Below are positions 58,315 to 64,000 of a stretch of DNA of 64,000 bases, one piece after another. This DNA comes from Franconibacter helveticus LMG 23732 (GTDB lineage Bacteria > Pseudomonadota > Gammaproteobacteria > Enterobacterales > Enterobacteriaceae): NCBI RefSeq assembly GCF_000463115.2, contig NZ_AWFX01000029.1:1-64000 (forward strand). Direction: 5' to 3'. Numbering within the stretch: position 1 is the stretch's first letter; each line of letters starts with the position of its first letter. Position numbers and translations under genes: made by a program. The notes under the pieces were generated by a model. It did not search any database, had not been told where the DNA came from, and worked only from the letters and a program-made list of their open reading frames with translations.

Positions 58315-58775
58315 TAGCGGCTCAGACGACGCATACGTTCAGAAGGCGTGATGATATCGGTAATACGCACGCCATATTTATCCGCAACGACCACCACTTC
58401 GCCCTGGGCAATCAGGTAACCGTTGATAAGAATATCCAGCGGCTCGCCAGCCAGGCCATCGAGCGCGACCACCGACCCCTGCGTCAGGCGCAGCAGCTCT
58501 TTAATGGTCATGCGGGTGCGGCCAAGCTCGACGGTCAGTTTTACCGGGATATCCATGATCAGGTTGATATCCTGGAGCGCGCCGGTCACGTCGCCGCCTT
58601 CGAGCGCGCGAAAGACGCTGTCGGCCGCGCTTTTGCCCGCGATTTTTTGCTCGCTCAGCGCATCAGCCCACAGATCGTCTGCTGAACCGCCTGAGCTTTT
58701 TTGTTCGTTCAATGCGTCAGCCCACAGATCGTCCATGCCTGCGTTGTCGTCGGACGGTTTGTTGATGTCACTCAT
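58314..58775 (-). CDS. fliN: FliN, flagellar switch/C-ring protein, with N-terminal duplication
   Basis: A 153-residue C-ring component that binds FliM and FliH. The C-terminal SpoA domain (about 70-153: INLIMDIPVKLTVELGRTRMTIKELLRLTQGSVVALDG) is essentially the E. coli sequence. E. coli FliN has 137 residues; the excess is a tandem duplication in the N-terminal region, DDLWADALNEQK (15-26) and DDLWADALSEQK (33-44), period 18 residues. It overlaps fliM by 4 bases and fliO by 1. Confidence 0.96.
   Translation of the reverse strand: MSDINKPSDDNAGMDDLWADALNEQKSSGGSADDLWADALSEQKIAGKSAADSVFRALEGGDVTGALQDINLIMDIPVKLTVELGRTRMTIKELLRLTQGSVVALDGLAGEPLDILINGYLIAQGEVVVVADKYGVRITDIITPSERMRRLSR
58644..58733 (-). 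repeat. 54-bp-period tandem duplication inside fliN
   Basis: Two 36-base units (58698-58733 and 58644-58679) differ at 5 positions, four of them silent and one giving Asn/Ser. The last 18 bases of each, as written on the plus strand, are identical. The second unit is followed by residues resembling the single E. coli copy. Confidence 0.9.
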
Positions 58776-59773
58776 TTGGGCTGTTCCTCATTCAGCGAAT
58801 TCAAAATAGGGTTGATCAAATGTTCAACGCGCAGTGCGTACTGTCCCTGCACGGTGCCGTACTGGCTGGTCAGCACCGGTACGCCGTCGACGTGCGCCAG
58901 AATGCGGTCCGGCTTATCAATAGGCAGCACATCGCCCGGTTTAAGTTTGAGTATTTTGGATAACCGCAGCGGGATTTCAGCGAAGTTTGCTATCAATTCC
59001 AGCTCGGAGTGCTGCACCTGGCGCACCAGGGTATCGCGCCAGTTCTGGTCTTCCTGACGGGAGTTTTCCAGCGGCGGGTTCACCAGCAGCTCGCGCAGCG
59101 GTTCAATCATGCTGAACGGCAGGCAAATATTAAACTCGCCGGTCAGGTTGCCGATTTCCACATGGAACGGCGTATTGACCACGATGTCGTTCGGCGAGGT
59201 GGTGATATTGGTGAATTTCACCTGCATTTCGGAACGCACGTACTCAACGTCCAGCGGGTTAATCGCCTTCCACGCGTCGCTGTAGGACTCGAGCGCCAGC
59301 TTCAGCATGCGCATAATCACGCGCTGTTCGGTATGGGTGAACTCGCGCCCTTCCACTTTGGTCGGAAAGCGTCCGTCGCCGCCGAACAGGTTGTCCACCG
59401 CAATAAACACCAGGCTTGGGGAGAACACCACCAGCCCTGTGCCGCGCAGCGGTTTCAGGTGAATCAGGTTAAGGTTCGTCGGCACCGGCAGGTTACGGGC
59501 GAACTCGTGGTAGGGCTGAATGCGAATCGCCCCCACGGTAATGTCCGGGCTGCGGCGCAGCAGGTTAAACAGCCCCATACGGAACTGACGGGCGAAACGC
59601 TCGTTAATGATCTCCAGCGCCTGGAGGCGTTCACGCACTACGCGGCGCTGGGTATTCGGATCGTAGGGGCGAACGTCGCCTTCGCTCGAAGAGACCTTCT
59701 GCTCCGTGCTTTGTTCGCTGTCGCCGTTTAACAGCGCGTCGATTTCGGCCTGGGAAAGAATGCTATCGCCCAT
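58772..59773 (-). CDS. fliM: FliM, flagellar motor switch protein
   Basis: A 333-residue C-ring protein. The N-terminal CheY-P-binding peptide SILSQAEIDALLNGD is intact, then the CheC-like middle domain (about 45-240, with the GGxG loop in NLFGGDGRFPTKVEGREFT) and the C-terminal FliN-like SpoA domain. It controls rotation direction. The start at 59773 gives the motif at residues 4-18; 15 further in-frame residues upstream are rejected. Confidence 0.97.
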   Translation of the reverse strand: MGDSILSQAEIDALLNGDSEQSTEQKVSSSEGDVRPYDPNTQRRVVRERLQALEIINERFARQFRMGLFNLLRRSPDITVGAIRIQPYHEFARNLPVPTNLNLIHLKPLRGTGLVVFSPSLVFIAVDNLFGGDGRFPTKVEGREFTHTEQRVIMRMLKLALESYSDAWKAINPLDVEYVRSEMQVKFTNITTSPNDIVVNTPFHVEIGNLTGEFNICLPFSMIEPLRELLVNPPLENSRQEDQNWRDTLVRQVQHSELELIANFAEIPLRLSKILKLKPGDVLPIDKPDRILAHVDGVPVLTSQYGTVQGQYALRVEHLINPILNSLNEEQPK

Positions 59774-59777
59774 GGGG

Positions 59778-60245
59778 TTACCGCAGAATAAAGGCAGTGT
59801 ACAACACGTCGGTAACAACCTGCTGCGGCTGACCGGTCACCAGCGGCGGCGCCAGCGTCTCTTTAATCGCGGCGACCAGCTTCTGTTTGCCTTCGTCGGT
59901 GGCGAGCGTATTCGCATCCTGACGCGAGAAGAGCAGCAGCAGACGGCTGCGAACTTCCGGCAGGTATTCATTAATGCGCTGGCGCGAAGCTTCGTCTTTC
60001 AGACGCAGCGTAACGCCGATATAAAGCACGCGGTCAGCGTCGCCCAGGTTCACCGTAAAGGTATCGAGCGCGAAGAAGACCGGCGCCGGCGGCGGTTCCG
60101 GCTCTGCTTTGGCGGCGCTCGCAGGCTGCTGCTGCATGCGCCAGTAGCTGTAACCCGCCGTCGCACAGGCGGCGAGAGTAATAAGAACCAGCAACGGGAT
60201 CCAGATGGAGCGTTTGCGGCTTTTGGTGATAGCGCTGTCAGTCAT
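59778..60245 (-). CDS. fliL: FliL, flagellar basal-body-associated protein
   Basis: A 155-residue single-pass inner-membrane protein with a helix at about 16-36 ([21 protein letters not shown]) and a periplasmic stomatin-like domain ([51 protein letters not shown]). It stabilises stator units around the motor. First gene of fliLMNOPQR; the 104-base gap to fliK (60246-60349) must contain its promoter, but no clear flagellar sigma-28 site was recognised. Confidence 0.96.
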   Translation of the reverse strand: MTDSAITKSRKRSIWIPLLVLITLAACATAGYSYWRMQQQPASAAKAEPEPPPAPVFFALDTFTVNLGDADRVLYIGVTLRLKDEASRQRINEYLPEVRSRLLLLFSRQDANTLATDEGKQKLVAAIKETLAPPLVTGQPQQVVTDVLYTAFILR

Positions 60246-60349
60246 CTGACTCAGGTTTCCTGTATCGGTACGGCTTATTTTCTAATTATCCCGCCCTTGC
60301 CTAAAGTCAAAGCCAGGAAAAGACGTGTTTATTCCCGCTACCTTTTGCG

Positions 60350-61588
60350 TTAGGCAAAGATATCGACCGCATTATTGCCGCGCGCGGCGGCTTGCAGGCT
60401 AACCGGAGCAAGCGTGGCTTCCTCTTCCGCACTGGCGAAGCTAAAGCCGCTACGGCCGCCGGAACCCTGCTGTTGCTGCTGGTTCGCCTGCTGCTGGCCG
60501 GAAGCGGAGCTGTCGCTGCTGATGTTGCTCTGGCCGAGCTGAATGCCGTTTTCCGCCAGCTGCGCGCGCAGGGTTGGCAGAGCGGCTTCCAGCGCCGCGC
60601 GAACATGGCTGTGCGGCGAAATCATTTGCAGCTGCGCGGTGTTGTCGTCAATTTTCAGACTGATTTGCACGGCGCCCAGCTCTTCCGGGTGAAGATGCAG
60701 CTCAGCGCTCTGCTGGCCCTGACGGGTAAAGAGCGTGACATGCTGGCTGACAGACTGCTCCCAGGCTGGCGTGCCGAGCGGCGCGGTGATTTGCGGCGCG
60801 GAGGCGGCCGTGGCGGCGGCGGTCTGGGTGGTGTTATTCAGCGCGGCGGCGGAAGCGTGGCTCAGGGCGGTAAGCGCATGCGTGCTGTTGCCGTCGTTAA
60901 AGCTTTTTTCGCTGTTCTGCACAGGCGTTACGGCTGCGGCCGTTGCGGTTTTCACCGCTTCGGCGCTGGCGGCGCTAAGGTTTAGCGGGTCAGTCCGAGC
61001 GTCACGGCCATTATCCGCCTTAGCGGTGTCGTTAGTTTTCGCCTCTGCCTTCACCGTGCTGCTGGCTGGCGCGGCGGCAGGCATCGCAAGCTGTGCGGCG
61101 CCCATTGCGGCGGCATTAAGCGTAATGGCGTTTTCCGACGCTTCGGCTGGCGCTTTCGCCGCCTGGGCAAGGGCAGGCGTTTGCGGCAGCATGGCGAACA
61201 GCGCGCTCAGCGCGCTGAGATCTTCATCGCTAAGCGGCTTGCTCAGGGCGTTGTCGTCGCTGTTGGCTTCTGCGTCCGTAACGCGGGTTTCAGTAAGCGA
61301 TGCCGCTTCTTCACCCGTCGCGCCGGGCAGAAGTTTCGCCATCAGGCTTTCCAGGCTGGCATCCGCAGGCAGTGAGGCTGTGTCCAAACCCGCCGGAAGC
61401 GGTGCTTTCGCATCCGCAGCCAGCTGCGCCAGCGTTACGGTGTTGCCGTCGGCGCGCGGCAGTTCGCCGCCCAGACGCTGGCTCAGCAGCGCGAGAAAAT
61501 CCTGTGCGGCATCGCCGCCTTTTGCGCCGAATGCGCCGGTGACCGCATCGGCTTCGCCAGTAAGTGCTACGGTTGGCAACGTAATCAT
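60350..61588 (-). CDS. fliK: FliK, flagellar hook-length control protein
   Basis: A 412-residue secreted molecular ruler. The N-terminal and central part is alanine/serine/threonine-rich and low in complexity, as usual. The conserved C-terminal domain (about 280-370) has [46 protein letters not shown] and switches export specificity. It is longer than E. coli FliK (375), the extra length lying in the ruler region. The tail is Gln-rich ([14 protein letters not shown]). It overlaps fliJ by 4 bases. Confidence 0.95.
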   Translation of the reverse strand: MITLPTVALTGEADAVTGAFGAKGGDAAQDFLALLSQRLGGELPRADGNTVTLAQLAADAKAPLPAGLDTASLPADASLESLMAKLLPGATGEEAASLTETRVTDAEANSDDNALSKPLSDEDLSALSALFAMLPQTPALAQAAKAPAEASENAITLNAAAMGAAQLAMPAAAPASSTVKAEAKTNDTAKADNGRDARTDPLNLSAASAEAVKTATAAAVTPVQNSEKSFNDGNSTHALTALSHASAAALNNTTQTAAATAASAPQITAPLGTPAWEQSVSQHVTLFTRQGQQSAELHLHPEELGAVQISLKIDDNTAQLQMISPHSHVRAALEAALPTLRAQLAENGIQLGQSNISSDSSASGQQQANQQQQQGSGGRSGFSFASAEEEATLAPVSLQAAARGNNAVDIFA

Positions 61589-62028
61589 TCGCCTTTCCTC
61601 ATTGATGCCCGCTGGGCAAATTCATCCATCTTTTTCTGGTCAAGGCGGTTTTCCGCCAGCAGCGCGGCGCTGGTATGCCGCTCCTGCAACGTCTCCCATG
61701 CCTGGAGCCGCTGTTTTTTCTCACGCCAGAAGGTCAGCGCCTGCTCGACTTTGTTGTTCCACTGGCTGAGCTGTTGGCGATGCTGCTCAATGGCTTTCTC
61801 CAGCGTAGAGATAAACTGCTGGTAGTTTTGCCACCGGTTGCTGGCGATGCCCTGGCTCATGTTCTGGTTCAGGCTGTTGCTGTATTCAAGCTGGTAGTTC
61901 ATCAGCATGGTGAGCTGGTCTTCTGCCTGCTTGCAGCCGCGACGCATTTCGCCAAGGCGCAGCGCCGCGTTTTCAACCTCTTTTTCCGCCAGTTCCTTAA
62001 GCGTGTTCAGCGCTCCGTTTTGTTTCAT
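61585..62028 (-). CDS. fliJ: FliJ, flagellar export chaperone
   Basis: A 147-residue, almost wholly helical coiled-coil protein that forms the central stalk in the FliI hexamer. It matches E. coli FliJ in length and pattern ([49 protein letters not shown]). It lies 18 bases after fliI and overlaps fliK. Confidence 0.96.
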   Translation of the reverse strand: MKQNGALNTLKELAEKEVENAALRLGEMRRGCKQAEDQLTMLMNYQLEYSNSLNQNMSQGIASNRWQNYQQFISTLEKAIEQHRQQLSQWNNKVEQALTFWREKKQRLQAWETLQERHTSAALLAENRLDQKKMDEFAQRASMRKGE

Positions 62029-62046
62029 TACCGTCTCCCTTATCTA

Positions 62047-63420
62047 TCATACCGTCGGGAAAATCAGCTCCAGCGCCCGCAGGGCATCTTCAACGCCTGA
62101 GCGTTCATAAATACCCTGTTGCAGGAACGCTTCAAGCTGCGGCCAGAGCACAATCGCGCGGTCGAGCATCGGGTCGCTGCCTTTGGCATACGCGCCCACG
62201 CTGACCAGATCGCGGTTGCGCTGGAAGCTGGAAAGCAATTGTTTAAAGGTGCGCACCCGCGCGTAATGCTGTTCGGTAATCAGCGACGTCATGGCGCGGC
62301 TGATCGAGGCTTCGATGTCGATAGCCGGATAGTGGCCCGCTTCAGCGAGGCGGCGAGACAGCACAATGTGGCCGTCGAGGATCGCGCGCGCCGAGTCGGC
62401 GATCGGATCCTGCTGATCGTCGCCTTCAGTCAGAACGGTATAAAACGCCGTAATCGAACCGCCGCCGGAAATCCCGTTGCCCGCGCGCTCTACCAGCGCC
62501 GGCAGTTTGGCGAATACGGAAGGGGGATAGCCTTTGGTCGCTGGCGGTTCGCCGATCGCGAGCGCGATTTCACGCTGGGCCATCGCGTAGCGGGTGAGGG
62601 AATCCATAATCAGCAGCACATGCTGGCCGCGATCGCGAAAATCCTCTGCAATGCGGGTGGCATACGCGGCGCCCTGCATGCGCAGCAGCGGGGAAACATC
62701 CGCTGGCGCGGCGATAACAACCGAGCGGGCGCGCCCTTCGGCGCCGAGAATGTTCTCGATAAAATCTTTTACTTCGCGTCCGCGCTCGCCAATCAACCCC
62801 ACGACAATCACATCCGCCTGGGTATAGCGCGCCATCATGCCGAGCAACACCGATTTACCGACGCCGGAGCCTGCGAACAGGCCCATACGCTGACCGCGTC
62901 CGACGGTGAGCAGGGCGTTGATCGGACGCACGCCGACATCCAGCACATCTTCGATGGGCGTGCGCTGCAACGGGTTAAAGTGCGGCGTGATAAGCGCGCC
63001 GGTGGCGTCGGTATCCGGGGAGGGGAGGCCATCGAGCGGTTTGCCCGCGCCGTCCAGCACCCGGCCAAGCAGCGCTGGCCCGAGCGGCAGCTGTTTGCCG
63101 CTTTGCAGGCCGTCGCCGTTACCCGTACGGGCATAGACGCGCGCGCCGGGCAAAATGCCTTCCACCTCTTCAAGCGGCATCAGGAAAAGGCGCTGGCCGT
63201 TAAAGCCGACCACTTCGCTTTCCACTTCCTGAAGCTGCTTGCCATCCTGACGTTCAATAATGCAGGTTGCGCCGAGCGGCAGTTGAAGGCCGGTCGCTTC
63301 CAGCACCAGGCCGGTGGCGCGGGTGAGGCGGCCATAGCGGCGTACCGGCGGCAGCTGCGCCATGCGGGCCTCGAAGTTATCGAGGGCGTTCAGCCAACGG
63401 GTGAGGCGGGCGGTCATCAA
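62047..63420 (-). CDS. fliI: FliI, flagellar export ATPase
   Basis: A 457-residue F1-beta-like ATPase energising flagellar protein export. The Walker A motif AGSGVGKS is at 183-190; [18 protein letters not shown] and [40 protein letters not shown] follow. The N-terminal 20-30 residues that contact FliH are present. It overlaps fliH by 4 bases. Confidence 0.97.
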   Translation of the reverse strand: MMTARLTRWLNALDNFEARMAQLPPVRRYGRLTRATGLVLEATGLQLPLGATCIIERQDGKQLQEVESEVVGFNGQRLFLMPLEEVEGILPGARVYARTGNGDGLQSGKQLPLGPALLGRVLDGAGKPLDGLPSPDTDATGALITPHFNPLQRTPIEDVLDVGVRPINALLTVGRGQRMGLFAGSGVGKSVLLGMMARYTQADVIVVGLIGERGREVKDFIENILGAEGRARSVVIAAPADVSPLLRMQGAAYATRIAEDFRDRGQHVLLIMDSLTRYAMAQREIALAIGEPPATKGYPPSVFAKLPALVERAGNGISGGGSITAFYTVLTEGDDQQDPIADSARAILDGHIVLSRRLAEAGHYPAIDIEASISRAMTSLITEQHYARVRTFKQLLSSFQRNRDLVSVGAYAKGSDPMLDRAIVLWPQLEAFLQQGIYERSGVEDALRALELIFPTV

Positions 63421-64000
63421 AGCACCTCAGGGGCGGCAAGACGGCACAGCTCCTGCCAGCGCGTCGCCACGCTGGCGTCGAGATCGCCTTCATCGGCCGA
63501 CACTTTACAGCCGCCCGGGTGCAGCGTCGGGTCGCCGCGAAGCCGCCAGCCGTGCAGGCTGAGGGTGGCGCCGAGCATCTCTTCCACGCGCTGTAAATCA
63601 TCCGGGTGGACGCGCAGCTGCGGTTTGCCGCTAAACAGCGGCTCCTGTTGCAACAGCGCCTGAATTTGTTTGATCAGCGCAGTGTTATCCACGCCGGTCA
63701 TCTGGCCGACAACCTGACGGGCCGCCTCCAGCGCCATCTGCATCAGACGCGAGGCGATAACGCTGTCGAGCGCGTCCAGGGTGTGCTGAAATTCGCTGAC
63801 CAGTTGCTGCATGCGGGCATGGTGAGGCGCCTGCTGCTGGCGCGCCTCGTTAAGCCCTTGTTCCATGCCTTTGGCATAGCCTTCCTGACGCCCCTGTTCA
63901 AACCCCTGCTGGCGACCTTCGGCGAGACCGGCGTTGTAACCCTGCTCGTGAGCCTGTGCCTGCACCATCGCCAGCGCCTGCTGACGTTGCTGCTCCTGGA
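63417..64000 (-). CDS. fliH: FliH, flagellar export ATPase regulator (partial, 5' end outside window)
   Basis: The C-terminal about 194 residues of FliH; the frame stays open to the window edge and the true start lies beyond 64000. The ATG at 63968 is internal: residues before it ([10 protein letters not shown]) continue the family alignment. A glycine-rich repeat region ([29 protein letters not shown], GxxxG helix) is followed by the conserved C-terminal domain that binds FliI. FliH tethers FliI to FliN at the C-ring. Confidence 0.95.
   Translation of the reverse strand, partial: QEQQRQQALAMVQAQAHEQGYNAGLAEGRQQGFEQGRQEGYAKGMEQGLNEARQQQAPHHARMQQLVSEFQHTLDALDSVIASRLMQMALEAARQVVGQMTGVDNTALIKQIQALLQQEPLFSGKPQLRVHPDDLQRVEEMLGATLSLHGWRLRGDPTLHPGGCKVSADEGDLDASVATRWQELCRLAAPEVL

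Noticed and set aside
58644..58733. CRISPR-like or minisatellite repeat
   Set aside because: There are only two units, in frame within fliN, so this is a coding duplication. No CRISPR array was seen anywhere in the window.

Overview
The window is chromosomal DNA from a member of the Enterobacteriaceae. The gene order his operon - yeeZ - yeeY - plaP - sbcB - dacD - sbmC - yeeA - yeeX - erfK - asn tRNAs - nac - cbl - mtfA - serU - yedJ - dcm - vsr - yedA - yedI - yodC - dgcQ - yedP - dsrA - yodD - dsrB - rcsA - fliR...fliH matches the his-to-fli backbone of Escherichia coli, read in the opposite direction. Third codon positions are rich in G and C, and several loci differ from E. coli K-12 (an inserted FAD dehydrogenase operon, an nfrBA-ybcH operon, yaiL and ymjA). 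This points to a relative such as Cronobacter, Franconibacter, Siccibacter or Enterobacter. The genus cannot be fixed from this sequence alone.

Layout. 1-771: AT-rich edge of the surface-polysaccharide region, with a truncated acyltransferase and the end of the his operon. 772-7994: hisLGDCBHAFI on the minus strand, with its histidine-rich leader peptide and attenuator. 8182-17713: yeeZ, yeeY, a GABA-type aminotransferase, yoeI-plaP (putrescine import), sbcB, an extra acyltransferase, dacD and sbmC. 17775-21508: a three-gene operon for a membrane-bound periplasmic FAD/cytochrome c dehydrogenase of the gluconate 2-dehydrogenase type. 21789-24570: yeeA, yeeX, erfK.

24603-37089 is the most mosaic part. 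Four identical tRNA-Asn genes, all on the minus strand and each with its own promoter and terminator, separate small blocks: yeeO with a lysE/deoR and Nudix/DUF4406 cluster, an LLM oxidoreductase, a cold-shock-domain protein, yaiL and ymjA; then amn; then nac-cbl and a DUF943 gene with a small partner ORF. No integrase or transposase is visible. 37189-46012: mtfA, tRNA-Ser(CGA), the nfrB-nfrA-ybcH exopolysaccharide / phage N4 receptor operon, and an OmpC-type porin.

46589-55771: yedJ, dcm-vsr (cytosine methylation and the matching mismatch repair), yedA, yedI, yodC, the diguanylate cyclase dgcQ, yedP, the small RNA DsrA, yodD, dsrB and the capsule regulator rcsA. 56119-64000: flagellar export and switch genes fliRQPONML and fliKJIH, with fliH cut by the window edge. 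FliN carries an internal 18-residue tandem duplication.

Functional themes: histidine synthesis under attenuation; polyamine/GABA uptake and transamination; periplasmic sugar-acid oxidation; nitrogen and sulfur regulation (Nac has a recognisable sigma-54 promoter and NtrC site; Cbl); cell-surface and motility control (c-di-GMP-responsive NfrB, DgcQ, RcsA, DsrA, flagellum). I found no CRISPR array, prophage or restriction system. The least explained pieces are the DUF943 pair, the Nudix/DUF4406/DeoR/LysE cluster, and the FAD dehydrogenase whose substrate cannot be read from sequence.
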